Part shown: one piece after another, positions 8,611 through 17,778 of the stretch
How positions within the stretch are numbered: position 1 is the stretch's first letter
How the letters are laid out: each line of letters opens with the position of its first letter
Assembly: GCF_036689865.1 (NCBI RefSeq)
Contig: NZ_JBAHUQ010000008.1
Coordinates: 62,001-126,000, forward strand
DNA length: 64,000 nucleotides
Direction of reading: 5' to 3'
Origin: Magnetococcus sp. PR-3
Lineage (GTDB): Bacteria; Pseudomonadota; Magnetococcia; Magnetococcales; Magnetococcaceae
Notes under the pieces: model-generated
Database searches by the model: none
What the model saw: only the letters and a program-made list of their open reading frames with translations
Told to the model about the DNA's origin: nothing
Made by a program: the position numbers and the translations under genes

Positions 8611-9366
8611 ATGAGCGCCCAGGTATCCACTGCCCTTTTAGTTCTACGCACTGAAGAGAGTAAACAGCTTATTGGTCAAGCTGTCGCCCAGCTCCCACAA
8701 GTTCAATCTGCCACACATAAAGGACATATGGTTGTGGTTGGGGGCGGCACGACCCGCTATGTCGCTCAAGCACTTACGGGGCAAGATCCAACGACCGAAC
8801 ACTTTGCCATTGGCTGGATCCACGAAGGGGCGCTGGGGGAGACCGATCAAACAAACCGTGGCCCTGGCCCTTTTATCTGGGAGAATGGCCAAACACGACG
8901 GGGTTGGCCGGCAGATGTTTTACAAAACTATGGTGCAGGCGATATCTATATAAAAGGCGCCAATGCTTTGGATGTGGAGGGAAATGTCGGCATATTAATG
9001 GGCTCCCCTACTGGGGGAACCATTGGAGCAGCCTATACCATCCTTCTGGCCAGGGGGGCTGAGCTGATTGTTCCGGTCTCATTGGAAAAATTAATTCCAG
9101 GCTCAGTCTTTGCTGCGGCAGGACTGTTAGGCCAACAGCGCATTGATCGCGTCATGGGTGACCCTGTGGGTATGATGCCAATCCACCATCTCAATGCCAC
9201 TGTCGTTACTGAGATCACAGCTTGTGCGTTACTCTATCGATTAAAGGCGACAGCTGTGAGCGCAGGTGGGGTTGAGGATTGTCGGGGCGGGGTAACCTTG
9301 CATGTAGAGGGTCATGAAGCCGATATTGAACAGTTATGGCTTTATCTACAACGACTGCGCGCTTAA
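8611..9366 (+). CDS. Unrecognised conserved-looking 251-aa protein
   Basis: I do not recognise this family. The protein is cytosolic, without signal peptide or membrane span, and Gly-rich. Segments that look constrained are MVVVGGGTTRYVAQAL (20-50), DIYIKGANALD and GILMGSPTGGTIGAAY (about 110-145) and LIVPVSLEKLIPGS. Gly-rich loops joined to a KGAN motif recall sugar-isomerase/CoA-transferase-like Rossmann folds, but that is inference. The C-terminal 40 residues look like a small alpha-beta domain. It is transcribed alone, divergently from the nucleoside transporter and upstream of cheV, from which it is separated by about 90 bases. Confidence 0.75.
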   Translation: MSAQVSTALLVLRTEESKQLIGQAVAQLPQVQSATHKGHMVVVGGGTTRYVAQALTGQDPTTEHFAIGWIHEGALGETDQTNRGPGPFIWENGQTRRGWPADVLQNYGAGDIYIKGANALDVEGNVGILMGSPTGGTIGAAYTILLARGAELIVPVSLEKLIPGSVFAAAGLLGQQRIDRVMGDPVGMMPIHHLNATVVTEITACALLYRLKATAVSAGGVEDCRGGVTLHVEGHEADIEQLWLYLQRLRA

Positions 9367-9454
9367 AAGTTTGATAGGATTTATGCAGGAAATTTGCATC
9401 CACCCCTGCGATTGCCTAAGGTAGTGACGTCGTTAACCTTTACTGGAGCCTTCC

Positions 9455-10402
9455 ATGTCTGCCAACTTCATGGATGAGATCGATCAACGAACCAATCTGG
9501 CCTTTACCAACCAGATGGAGATGTTGACTTTTTATCTGACCGACCATCAACAGTACGGGATCAATGTCTTTAAAATCATTGAGGTCATTGAAACCCCCAA
9601 GGAGGTCACTCAGGTTCCAAAGGTACACCCCTCAATCATAGGTACCATTAATTTCCGAGATGACATGGTAACGGTGCTTGATCTCAGTGCTGCGCTGGAT
9701 TTGACACCTATGGATTTTGAAAATGAGATCAGCTATGTCATCATTTGTGAATATAACAATACCACTCAGGGCTTTTTAATCAGTCACCCCAATAAGCTGC
9801 TTCAAAAAAGCTGGAAAGATATTAAGCGCCCTGGACATGGGGTGGCCGACCAGGGGTTCTTGACCGCCATTACCTACGATGAAGAAGAACGGGCTATCCA
9901 AATACTAGACATTGAGCGTATTCTCACTGAAGTCCTTGGATTAGAAATGGCGGTTTCTCAAGATGTTGTAAACCAAGGCACCAGTGTTGATTTTTCCAAA
10001 TTTTTGGTTCTGATTGTGGATGACTCACGTTCAGCCCTTAAAGTACTGGAACACACGCTCACCCAGCTGAACATTCCACATATTGCACATAGTAGTGCGG
10101 AAGATGCGCTTAATTATCTGGAAAACAGCCTGAATGAAGAAGAATCTAGCCCGGTTGATCTCATCATTTCAGATATTGAAATGCCCGGCATGGATGGCTT
10201 TACACTAACCCGCACCATTAAAGCACACCCTGCCCTGCAGAGCGTCTCTTTGATTTTACATAGCTCCATGAGTAACAAAGCAAATCGGGATAAAGCCATT
10301 CAGGTCGGTGCGGATGATTTTGTGCCAAAATTCAAACCAGACCAGATCGCCCGCTCTATTATGGAGCATCTTGGCGTGATGCTGCCTGGCCAAGAGTCCT
10401 GA
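9455..10402 (+). CDS. cheV: Chemotaxis protein CheV (CheW domain plus receiver)
   Basis: This 315-aa protein has a CheW-like coupling domain at residues about 20-165 (YGINVFKIIEVIETP, TINFRDDMVTVLDLS) and a receiver domain at about 180-305. The receiver has the acidic pair VDD, the phosphoacceptor Asp in LIISDIEMPGMDGF, and the switch region ending VPKF, with the conserved Lys present. CheV couples chemoreceptors to CheA and tunes the signal by phosphorylation. The gene is single, with an own terminator at 10436-10469. The nearest chemotaxis genes in the window are the chemoreceptor at 32.7 kb and two cheX-like genes at 59-60 kb. Confidence 0.93.
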   Translation: MSANFMDEIDQRTNLAFTNQMEMLTFYLTDHQQYGINVFKIIEVIETPKEVTQVPKVHPSIIGTINFRDDMVTVLDLSAALDLTPMDFENEISYVIICEYNNTTQGFLISHPNKLLQKSWKDIKRPGHGVADQGFLTAITYDEEERAIQILDIERILTEVLGLEMAVSQDVVNQGTSVDFSKFLVLIVDDSRSALKVLEHTLTQLNIPHIAHSSAEDALNYLENSLNEEESSPVDLIISDIEMPGMDGFTLTRTIKAHPALQSVSLILHSSMSNKANRDKAIQVGADDFVPKFKPDQIARSIMEHLGVMLPGQES

Positions 10403-10435
10403 ATAAAACAGCGACCAAACCAGCTTGAATGCCAT

Positions 10436-10469
10436 AAAAAAACCCGCACCATAATGGTGCGGGTTTTTT
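10436..10469 (+). terminator. Rho-independent terminator after cheV
   Basis: CCCGCACC and GGTGCGGG pair around an ATAAT loop, flanked by A and T runs, 34 bases after the cheV stop. The symmetry lets it also serve the convergent zinc-finger gene. Confidence 0.9.
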
Positions 10470-10490
10470 GCGTGTATCACTCGTGTGTGA

Positions 10491-10799
10491 TTAAACCCTC
10501 TGGCGCTTTGTTTCGGGCAGGGGGTCCTTGGCACCACTGGATTTGCTATACTCCACACGACCACCTTCCACAACGGCTTGGGTTTCCCCATTGTGAATCG
10601 TCATCATGATTCGTTCAGTCATATTCTCAGGATTGTCCAGTGCACAAGAACCAGACATATACCCTTTTAATTGACCGAGTGTTGCCAACAGCACCTGACA
10701 CTCTGGACACTCCAGAAGATGCTCAATAAAGGCATCACGAATCACCGGTTCCAATTCACCATCTAGGAAGGCCGATACCAGTTCAGGATTACACTCCAT
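10491..10799 (-). CDS. Putative zinc-finger (zf-HC2) anti-sigma-factor-like protein
   Basis: This 102-aa protein has an N-terminal ZAS/zf-HC2-type zinc site: Cys3, His27, Cys31 and Cys34 (HLLECPEC). This is the signature of anti-sigma domains that hold ECF sigma factors and often respond to redox change. The C-terminal half is Lys/Arg-rich and has no membrane segment, so it is a soluble form. No sigma-factor gene is adjacent; the only ECF sigma gene in the window is about 45 kb away. It may regulate that factor or an unseen one. The function is inferred from the zinc motif alone. Confidence 0.72.
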   Translation of the reverse strand: MECNPELVSAFLDGELEPVIRDAFIEHLLECPECQVLLATLGQLKGYMSGSCALDNPENMTERIMMTIHNGETQAVVEGGRVEYSKSSGAKDPLPETKRQRV

Positions 10800-10878
10800 T
10801 AAATTCCCCCCTTTTGCTCAGGTTTTATACGATCCATCATTCTAATTCCCTAAACCAAATCTCAGCCGACCATTACAA

Positions 10879-10907
10879 TCGACATGAAAAATGGTTAATC
10901 CTAATGG
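10879..10907 (+). promoter_or_regulatory. Candidate sigma-70 promoter of the small RNA
   Basis: TCGACA (10879-10884) and TAATGG (10902-10907) are spaced by exactly 17 bases, close to the -35/-10 consensus. No open reading frame follows, but a structured stretch ending in a T run does. Confidence 0.45.
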
Positions 10908-10910
10908 CAA

Positions 10911-11034
10911 CCCCCTCTATCCACGACATGAGAAGAGGGTGCCGCGGGTCTCTTGTGCTGCCCGCTTGTAACTGTAGACCGCTTCGACTCCACGAAGTTC
11001 CTGTTCCGAAGTGATGAGACCGGGCTCTTTTTTT
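10911..11034 (+). ncRNA. Candidate structured small RNA of about 120 nt
   Basis: This intergenic stretch holds successive hairpins. CCCTCT/AGAGGG pairs first, then GCGGG/CCCGC with a 12-base loop, then CTTCG/CGAAG. It ends with the short palindrome GAGACCGGGCTC followed by seven T (11028-11034). A good promoter ends just before it. GGTCTC near 10947 could also pair with GAGACC at 11016. It lacks a coding frame and does not match 6S, SRP RNA or tmRNA that I can recognise. The RNA call rests on promoter, stems and terminator seen in the sequence and needs expression data. Confidence 0.45.
11016..11034 (+). terminator. Terminator-like end of the candidate small RNA
   Basis: A GAGACCGGGCTC palindrome is followed by seven T. 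The stem is short, so its efficiency alone is doubtful; pairing with GGTCTC upstream could strengthen it. Confidence 0.45.
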
Positions 11035-11098
11035 AAAGTTCACCCTGTTTTTTTCTTCTCACCACGTTTTTCCCTAGAAACTCTCGTTTTTCTTATAT

Positions 11099-11923
11099 TT
11101 AAGAATAGAGATTATCGATGTTTTGGAAGTGGTCGATCTGTTGCTGTTGTTCACGCATCTGTACCGCACCCGCGGTCATTGCCTGATGCCATGCACGACT
11201 GGCAGCTTTGGGAATTAGATAACCATCACCTGCATAATACTCTGAAGGATCAAGTCCTTTGGTCTCTAGGGCACGCATCATATTACTGGGTAACTTGTCA
11301 TTGAGTTTAACCATCTCGACCTCTTTGACATTATCCCCTTTTTCAATTTTAGCTTTTAGCCCCCCCAAATGGGTAATGACCATACCATCTTTCCCCTCAT
11401 AGATGACACGATTCATTCCGGCGGCTTGACGTTCCCGAGCTTTTTCGAAAGGATTTTCATGAGCGATTTTTGTGGGGCCACCTGCATTCTCTTCCATCAC
11501 CGAGCGTAGATCATCGAGATGCTTGATCAGAATCATGATCAATTTATCCTTGATCTTATCACGCACATCAAAAGAGAGCTCTTTAAGCATGCTGCGGTGA
11601 AACTCAATGAGGAATACATCATTGTTGCACACCACACTGGTGGTACGCTTACGAGGGCTTAAAAAAGCCACTTCACCAAACAGGTTTCCTGGCTTAAGGG
11701 TCGCAATTTCATCCCCGATGCCGCGCTTGTAAACAGCCAGTGTCCCCTTAAGAATAATAAAGAAGGAATCCCCCGCATCATCTTCATTAACGATGGGATC
11801 ACCTTTTTGATACTTAAGAAACCGAGCTCCATTGAGTTGTGAGATCGCCTCTTTTTCCTCTTTGCTAAAACCACGAAAAAAAGGAAGCTTGTCCAGAAAC
11901 ACCCGTTTGATCATGCGATCCAC
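11099..11923 (-). CDS. Cyclic-nucleotide-binding-domain protein
   Basis: This is a 274-aa protein. Residues about 12-130 form a cNMP-binding domain (CRP/PKA type): KYQKGDPIVNEDDAGDSFFIILKG, then LKPGNLFGEVAFLSPRKRTTSV, the phosphate-binding cassette GEVAFL with the Arg that follows. There is no DNA-binding HTH. After an acidic helix region (about 130-160) comes a 110-residue C-terminal part with no recognised domain, ending in a Gln-rich helix (REQQQQIDHFQ). It is likely a ligand-responsive scaffold or regulator rather than a transcription factor. A 100-base gap separates it from the TPR-OGT gene. Confidence 0.85.
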   Translation of the reverse strand: MDRMIKRVFLDKLPFFRGFSKEEKEAISQLNGARFLKYQKGDPIVNEDDAGDSFFIILKGTLAVYKRGIGDEIATLKPGNLFGEVAFLSPRKRTTSVVCNNDVFLIEFHRSMLKELSFDVRDKIKDKLIMILIKHLDDLRSVMEENAGGPTKIAHENPFEKARERQAAGMNRVIYEGKDGMVITHLGGLKAKIEKGDNVKEVEMVKLNDKLPSNMMRALETKGLDPSEYYAGDGYLIPKAASRAWHQAMTAGAVQMREQQQQIDHFQNIDNLYS

Positions 11924-12022
11924 TCCACAATACTAGGCCAAGATAAGGTCATTGACATTCACACCCTCAATCAAAGCAATAAAGCACAAACCGGACCAGT
12001 ATACCTGGAACCTTCTGCCCCC

Positions 12023-14494
12023 TCAAGCACACCAACGACGCCATGTTTTTCTTAATAAGGCTTCAAAAGCTGGCGAAAAACGCAAAGCAGAGCCCACGTG
12101 GCTTTGCGACAGCTTGTCACGCAACCCGTCACGAACAGCGGCAAGCGCATCCAAGTTTTGTGCTTTGGCAACAGCACAGTCAATATAAGCTTGATCACTG
12201 TCAGCAATCCATGACGTCATTTCTACATCGGTCATAATACTGCCACCAACCCGATCCCGATGCCCCACGCCCAGTCGGGTAACCATTGGTACGCCCTGCC
12301 ACAACCCTTGCAATGTGGTTATTATGCCATTGCATGGCAGCGTGTCCAAAGCAAGATCAATATGCTGATAATCCTCCCCACTGCTCGCATCCTGCTCATG
12401 CTTAAAAAACTGTACGCGATCACGACCGATCCCAAGCTGTGCGAACTGCCGCACGACTCTATCTAAAGTCGATCGGTCTTGCAAAGAGGCCGCCCTTAAA
12501 GCCAAGCGACTCTCAGGCATCTTCTTAAGGATCTCAGCCCATAAACGTAAGCTACGCGGGCTCCAAGCTCCCATATCATTAAAACAGCCAAAGGTGACAT
12601 ACCCCTTTAGTCGGGCAGGAAGTGGCGTTAGGGGTAGCCATGGTTGGTCTGGCTCATAACAGTAGGCAACATGGGGTAAACGCAGAACAGGCTCACTATA
12701 GAACGGCTCAGATGCCTCGGGAGCTGTAAGCTCATCTAAAACAATCCCATCGATACTCTCCAAACCACGGGTATTGGCATACCCCGCCCAGCATAACTGT
12801 ACTGGGGCCGGCTTCAAGGCAAAGACGGGCAGACGATTATGGGATGCATGCCCCCCGACATCTATCAAAATGTCCACACCGTCACCCCCAATACGTTGAG
12901 CAAGCGCCTCATGAGAGAGGTGACGACACGAAACAACCTCATCGGCCTGAACATAAAGACCTTCAGTCTTAGCAATGTCTTTGTCGGCATTGTCATACAG
13001 ATAATGTTCTAGCCCCCAACCCCGGAGCCCTCCAAGCACAGCGCGTAACATCTCATTCATACCCTGCTGTTCAACGCTGGATAGAACCCACCCAACACGG
13101 ATATCCCGCTCAGGGTCTGCTGTATTTGACCATTGTTTTTGTGCAATGAATCTTTTTTTCACCTCTGCACCAAAACCCAGGTGGTGATAGAAGAGTGTAT
13201 AAGGGTCAATATCTTGATAGTTCAACCCCAAAAGATAGCTGGAGTAAGCCCCTAATGCTGAAGGGTTAAGCGCCAACCCGACGGCCATGGCGTCACTACC
13301 TTCTGAACACTTACCTTGTTTGATCAACGCAAGTCCTAAATGAATGTGCGCCTGCGGCAATTTATCATTCAAAGCCAGCGCATGCCGACACCAATGTACC
13401 GACTCTTCCAGACGGAATTGCTGACTGAGTGTCAGGCCAAGGTTCGCGCAAACCATCGCAAAATCTGGCTTAAGAGAGATCGCTTGCCGAAAAGCTGTTT
13501 CGGCTTGCTTAGTATCCCCCATAATCTGATGCAACATGCCATAGTTAGCATAGACAGCCGCCCGGTTCGGATTCAATTTCAAGCTGGTTTCAAAAGCAGT
13601 TAACGCCTCTGGCCACGCCCCTAAAGCTTGAAAAGCAACACCTTTGATATCCCAAAGAGCCGCATCCATCACCCCCTCATGTTCCGCTTGCTGAAGAAGG
13701 GTCAATGCCTCTTCATACTTCCCTTCTAGTTGCAGCGCACTCCCATAAACCATCCAAGGGTTAATGGAGTCTGGAGGCTCTTGTCGCATGTGATCAAAGA
13801 GTTGCTGCTTAAGCACGGCTTTATGCACACTTCGAAAAAGAGCCACCCACTGATTAAAGGTCAACAGATGGTACCGCTCCCCTTGCAATAGAAGCTTCCA
13901 AGCATCAACAGAACGTCCCAAACGCAGCAACAGTGAGGTCTTAAGATGTTGGTAACGCACCCGGTTTGACGCCACAAACAGGGCTTGATCTATCGCTTCC
14001 AAAGCAGCTTGCCACTGCTGCAGCCCTTCATAGCAACTGGCAAGTGCTGCCCAAAGTTGTTCGGATGGTTTATCTTGTTTTTGTAGGACGTTAAGATGTT
14101 CGAGCGCCTTGGCATATGCACCACGAAGAATCTGTACCTGAGCCAAATTAAAACGCGCCCCTTCAAGTGAAGGGTGTAACTGCAACGCCCTATGGAATGC
14201 GGTTTCAGCCTCTTCTAACAAACCAGCCTCTTTGGCTGAGTTCCCTAAATTATAGTGCCACACAAAGAGCTCAGGCCACTGTTTGGTGACCTGACGTAAT
14301 ACCCCTAATGCAACTCTGTTACTCTTCAAACGACGAAGCATCACCGCCAAATGCCCTAAGAAATAGGGATCTTCCGGTGGTTCAATCATTAATGGCTTGA
14401 TCAAGGAGGCCAGCTGATTCAGATCTCCTTTGGCCATGCAGCGCAAAGCAGCCTCCAATTCAGGATAACTTTCATCTATAGTTTTTTCGGTCAT
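12023..14494 (-). CDS. TPR protein with O-GlcNAc-transferase-like (GT41) domain
   Basis: This is an 823-aa protein. The N-terminal half (to about 440) is a run of ten or more TPR-type repeats, for example DKPSEQLWAALASCYEG and NRAAVYANYGMLHQIMGD. The C-terminal half matches the GT41/OGT catalytic fold: VDILIDVGGHASHNRLPVFALKPAPVQLCWAGY and then FNDMGAWSPRSLRLWAEIL, DTLPCNGIITTLQGLWQGVPMVT and the RVGG stretch. It probably transfers a sugar, by family GlcNAc, to protein Ser/Thr, for example flagellin or envelope proteins. No partner is adjacent. It has no membrane segment and is cytoplasmic. Substrate and donor are inference. Confidence 0.85.
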   Translation of the reverse strand: MTEKTIDESYPELEAALRCMAKGDLNQLASLIKPLMIEPPEDPYFLGHLAVMLRRLKSNRVALGVLRQVTKQWPELFVWHYNLGNSAKEAGLLEEAETAFHRALQLHPSLEGARFNLAQVQILRGAYAKALEHLNVLQKQDKPSEQLWAALASCYEGLQQWQAALEAIDQALFVASNRVRYQHLKTSLLLRLGRSVDAWKLLLQGERYHLLTFNQWVALFRSVHKAVLKQQLFDHMRQEPPDSINPWMVYGSALQLEGKYEEALTLLQQAEHEGVMDAALWDIKGVAFQALGAWPEALTAFETSLKLNPNRAAVYANYGMLHQIMGDTKQAETAFRQAISLKPDFAMVCANLGLTLSQQFRLEESVHWCRHALALNDKLPQAHIHLGLALIKQGKCSEGSDAMAVGLALNPSALGAYSSYLLGLNYQDIDPYTLFYHHLGFGAEVKKRFIAQKQWSNTADPERDIRVGWVLSSVEQQGMNEMLRAVLGGLRGWGLEHYLYDNADKDIAKTEGLYVQADEVVSCRHLSHEALAQRIGGDGVDILIDVGGHASHNRLPVFALKPAPVQLCWAGYANTRGLESIDGIVLDELTAPEASEPFYSEPVLRLPHVAYCYEPDQPWLPLTPLPARLKGYVTFGCFNDMGAWSPRSLRLWAEILKKMPESRLALRAASLQDRSTLDRVVRQFAQLGIGRDRVQFFKHEQDASSGEDYQHIDLALDTLPCNGIITTLQGLWQGVPMVTRLGVGHRDRVGGSIMTDVEMTSWIADSDQAYIDCAVAKAQNLDALAAVRDGLRDKLSQSHVGSALRFSPAFEALLRKTWRRWCA

Positions 14495-14847
14495 GTCATA
14501 TCCTAAAGAGAAACCAATCTTTCCATCCTTAGAATAACATGCTTAAGAACAAGCAGGTAAGGTAAGGACTACCAATCTTAAGCATTTCCTGATATTGATA
14601 GGGGCTTGGTCATTGATTCATTTAGCCCTACAGCAAGCCAATTTATAAATGGGGGTTGACATCGACCACATGATCCAACAGAGTGTTGGGAATGTCTGCG
14701 AGATGCGTGCGGCACATAAAATTTATTTATCTATAATAAGTTAAAGGGACTAAACCGGTCTCCATTTCAACGGTTTAAAAAGCCCTATCTACCGTCGGAT
14801 TTATGTAAATTCGGCATTCCGTTTGTCAGCAACAACCGGTAAACGCC
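14495..14847. other. Upstream region of soeA
   Basis: This gap of about 350 bases separates the TPR-OGT gene from soeA. It holds a 9-base inverted repeat (ATGCTTAAG at 14539 and CTTAAGCAT at 14577), which may be a terminator stem or regulator site. There is also a TTGACA at about 14656, a possible -35 element. No gene seen. soeA itself has no obvious ribosome-binding site. Confidence 0.4.
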
Positions 14848-17733
14848 ATGCAAGACCCCACGAAGATCAGCGATCGTGACAATGGCAAGGTGGAAGTTAA
14901 GCATACCACCTGCTATATGTGTGCCTGCCGCTGCGGAGTCCGTGTGACCCTGCGTGATGGTGAGGTTCGTCACATTCAGGGTAACCCTGAACACCCCTTA
15001 AATAAGGGGGTCATCTGCGCCAAGGGCTCCTCGGGCGTGATGAAACAACTTTCGCCAGCCCGCCTGCTTAATCCCCTCAAACGTAAAGAGGGTAGTGAGC
15101 GTGGAAATCCTGAGTTTGAAGTGATTACTTGGGATGAAGCGTTTGGCATCATGGAAGATCGCTTAGGAAAAATTCGGGCAACCGACCCTAAGAAATTTGC
15201 CATGTTTACTGGTCGTGACCAGATGCAGGCCTTAACCGGCATGTTTGCCAAAAACTTTGGTACACCAAACTTTGCCGCTCACGGTGGATTCTGCTCGGTC
15301 AACATGGCCACAGGCATGATCTACACCATGGGTGGTTCCTTCTGGGAGTTTGGTGGACCTGATCTTGAGCGTGCCAAGCTGTTTGTTATGATCGGCACCG
15401 CAGAAGATCACCACTCCAATCCACTTAAGCGTGAGATTGGTCACTTCAAGAGCCACGGTGGCCGGATGATTTCGGTCAACCCAGTACGTACCGGCTACTC
15501 GGCTGTTGCTGATCAATGGATCGGTATCAAGCCCGGCACCGATGCCGCTCTGTTTATGGCCATCATCAACATTCTGATCAGCGAAGGACTCTACGATAAA
15601 GAGTTCCTGCGTGAGTTCAGTAATGCCGGTGAACTGGTCATTATGGATGAAGGTGAACAGGAAGGTATGCTGCTGCGTACCGGTGCTGAAAAGCCCGCTG
15701 GAACCTTTGATCCTGAAGATCGTATGTGGTACGACCGCAAGACCAAAAAAATCGTTCCCATGCGTACCGAAGGTGCCGACCCTGCTTTCTTAGGTGAGTA
15801 CACCACCGAAGATGGTAAAAAGGTTAAGCCCTCCTTCCAGCTGCTGATGGAATCTGCTGAGAACTGCACCCCTGAGTGGGCTGCAGAGATCACCGGTATT
15901 TCAGCGGAAACCATTCGTAATTTAGCCGTTGAAATGGGCGTGGTTGCGCGTGATGAACGCTTTGAGTTGCCGATTGAGTGGACCGATGCCTGGGGTCGTA
16001 AGCACGATAAAGTGACCGGCGTACCAGTCGCATTCCATGCCATGCGTGGCTTGGCTGCCCACTCCAATGGTTTCCAGACCATCCGTGGCTTGGCCATCAT
16101 CATGTCACTGCTGGGTACCATTGATCGTCCTGGTGGCTTCCGTCACCGTGCACCGTTCCCACGTCCAGTACCTCCTGGCCCAAAGAACTGCACACACCCC
16201 GAAGAGATTCAGCCCAATACACCTCTGCCTCATGCACCGGTGGGTTGGCCTGCAAACCCTGAAGAGCTATTCCTCACTGATGAGGGTGGCCCTGTGCGTA
16301 TTGATAAGGCGTTCTCTTGGGAACACCCTCTGTCTGCCCATGGTTTGATGCAGAATGTGATCACCAATGCTTGGCGTGGCGATCCCTACAAAATTGATAC
16401 TCTGTTCTTGTTCATGGCTAACATGGCTTGGAACAGCTCCATGCACACCAATGATGTGCGTGACATGCTCACCGACAAAGATGAAAACGGCGAATACAAA
16501 ATTCCGTTCCTCATCGTTGCCGATGCGTACCACTCAGAAACTGTAGCCTTTGGTGATTTGGTTCTGCCAGATACCACCTATTTGGAACGCTATGATGTGA
16601 TGTCCATGCTGGACCGTCCCATCTCTGAGTTTGAAGGTCCTGTTGATGCCTGCCGTGTGCCCATTTTACCACGTAAAGGTGACAGCAAGCCCTTCCAAGA
16701 TGTTCTGATCGAGATAGGTTCGCGTCTTAAGTTCCCCGCCTTTACGGATGCCGATGGCAACCGCAAATTTGAGGACTATAAGGACTTCATCACCAACTTT
16801 GAGCTGGCTCCCGGCGTCGGATTCCTTTCCGGCTGGCGTGGTAAAGATGGCGATAAAGTGATGAAGGGCGAGCCAAACGCCGATCAGTGGAAGAAGTATG
16901 AAGAGAATGGCTGCTTCCACTACAATAAACTGCCGGAATCCATGCATTACATGCGTAACTGGAACCGGGAGTATTTGGATTGGGCCAAAGAGAATAATTT
17001 GATGGGCTTTAATGATCCTATCAATATTCATCTCTACTCTGAAATTCTACAGACTTTCCGTCTGGCCGCTCAGGGTAAGCGCCCTGGACGTCAGCCACCG
17101 GATCATCTGCGTGCGCGGGTTGAGAAATACTTTAACCCACTGCCTTTCTACTATGCACCGCTGGAAGATCAGCTTGTGGATACGCAAGAGTATCCCTACA
17201 ACGCGCTGACGCAACGTCCCATGGCGATGTACCACTCCTGGGATTCTCAGAATGCATGGTTGCGGCAGATACATACCTATAACTATCTCTATATGAGCCC
17301 TCAAGTTGGTAAAGATAACGGCTTTGAAGATGGTGATTGGGTCAATGTAGAGTCACCACACGGTAAAATCCGCTGTTTGGCCCGCTTTACGGAAGCTGTT
17401 GAACCAGGCACAGTTTGGACCTGGAATGCCATTGGTAAGAGTGCCGGTGCATGGGCCTTGTCTAAGGATGCCTACGAGTCACAACGAGGCTTCCTGCTCA
17501 ACCATGTGATCTCTGAGGAACTGCCAGCCCATGAGGCCGGTGACCATGTTTCCAACTCAGACCCGGTTACAGGTCAAGCCGCATGGTTTGATGTACGGGT
17601 GAAGATCACCAAGGCAGAGGATTGCGAGCCTGTCTCCGATCCCCAGTTTACCCCAATGAAAGCCTACCCAGGTATGACACGCATTTTGGATAAGTTGCGT
17701 GGTTATATGGCGGGTAATGCTTCCAAACGGTAA
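14848..17733 (+). CDS. soeA: Sulfite dehydrogenase, molybdopterin subunit (SoeA-like)
   Basis: This 961-aa protein is a complex iron-sulfur molybdoenzyme catalytic subunit. An N-terminal [4Fe-4S] site uses Cys22, Cys25, Cys29 and Cys57. A Cys in GGFCSVN (residue 149) is the likely Mo ligand, as in the PsrA/PhsA group. Pterin-binding motifs run throughout, ending with the molydopterin dinucleotide-binding domain (YPYNALTQRPMAMYHSW onward). There is no Tat signal, so it is cytoplasmic, unlike polysulfide or thiosulfate reductases. Together with the FeS subunit and DmsC-type anchor that follow, this is the SoeABC layout, which oxidises sulfite to sulfate and passes electrons to quinone. Nitrate- or other oxyanion-reductase function is a less likely alternative. 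Confidence 0.8.
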   Translation: MQDPTKISDRDNGKVEVKHTTCYMCACRCGVRVTLRDGEVRHIQGNPEHPLNKGVICAKGSSGVMKQLSPARLLNPLKRKEGSERGNPEFEVITWDEAFGIMEDRLGKIRATDPKKFAMFTGRDQMQALTGMFAKNFGTPNFAAHGGFCSVNMATGMIYTMGGSFWEFGGPDLERAKLFVMIGTAEDHHSNPLKREIGHFKSHGGRMISVNPVRTGYSAVADQWIGIKPGTDAALFMAIINILISEGLYDKEFLREFSNAGELVIMDEGEQEGMLLRTGAEKPAGTFDPEDRMWYDRKTKKIVPMRTEGADPAFLGEYTTEDGKKVKPSFQLLMESAENCTPEWAAEITGISAETIRNLAVEMGVVARDERFELPIEWTDAWGRKHDKVTGVPVAFHAMRGLAAHSNGFQTIRGLAIIMSLLGTIDRPGGFRHRAPFPRPVPPGPKNCTHPEEIQPNTPLPHAPVGWPANPEELFLTDEGGPVRIDKAFSWEHPLSAHGLMQNVITNAWRGDPYKIDTLFLFMANMAWNSSMHTNDVRDMLTDKDENGEYKIPFLIVADAYHSETVAFGDLVLPDTTYLERYDVMSMLDRPISEFEGPVDACRVPILPRKGDSKPFQDVLIEIGSRLKFPAFTDADGNRKFEDYKDFITNFELAPGVGFLSGWRGKDGDKVMKGEPNADQWKKYEENGCFHYNKLPESMHYMRNWNREYLDWAKENNLMGFNDPINIHLYSEILQTFRLAAQGKRPGRQPPDHLRARVEKYFNPLPFYYAPLEDQLVDTQEYPYNALTQRPMAMYHSWDSQNAWLRQIHTYNYLYMSPQVGKDNGFEDGDWVNVESPHGKIRCLARFTEAVEPGTVWTWNAIGKSAGAWALSKDAYESQRGFLLNHVISEELPAHEAGDHVSNSDPVTGQAAWFDVRVKITKAEDCEPVSDPQFTPMKAYPGMTRILDKLRGYMAGNASKR

Positions 17734-17778
17734 ACCCATTTATTTTGTGTTGACGAACCAGAACGAAGGCCAAGGATC

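Noticed and set aside
10911-11034. 6S RNA or signal recognition particle RNA
   Set aside because: A few stems look alike, but the long closing stem and open bubble of 6S and the conserved SRP loop are not found.
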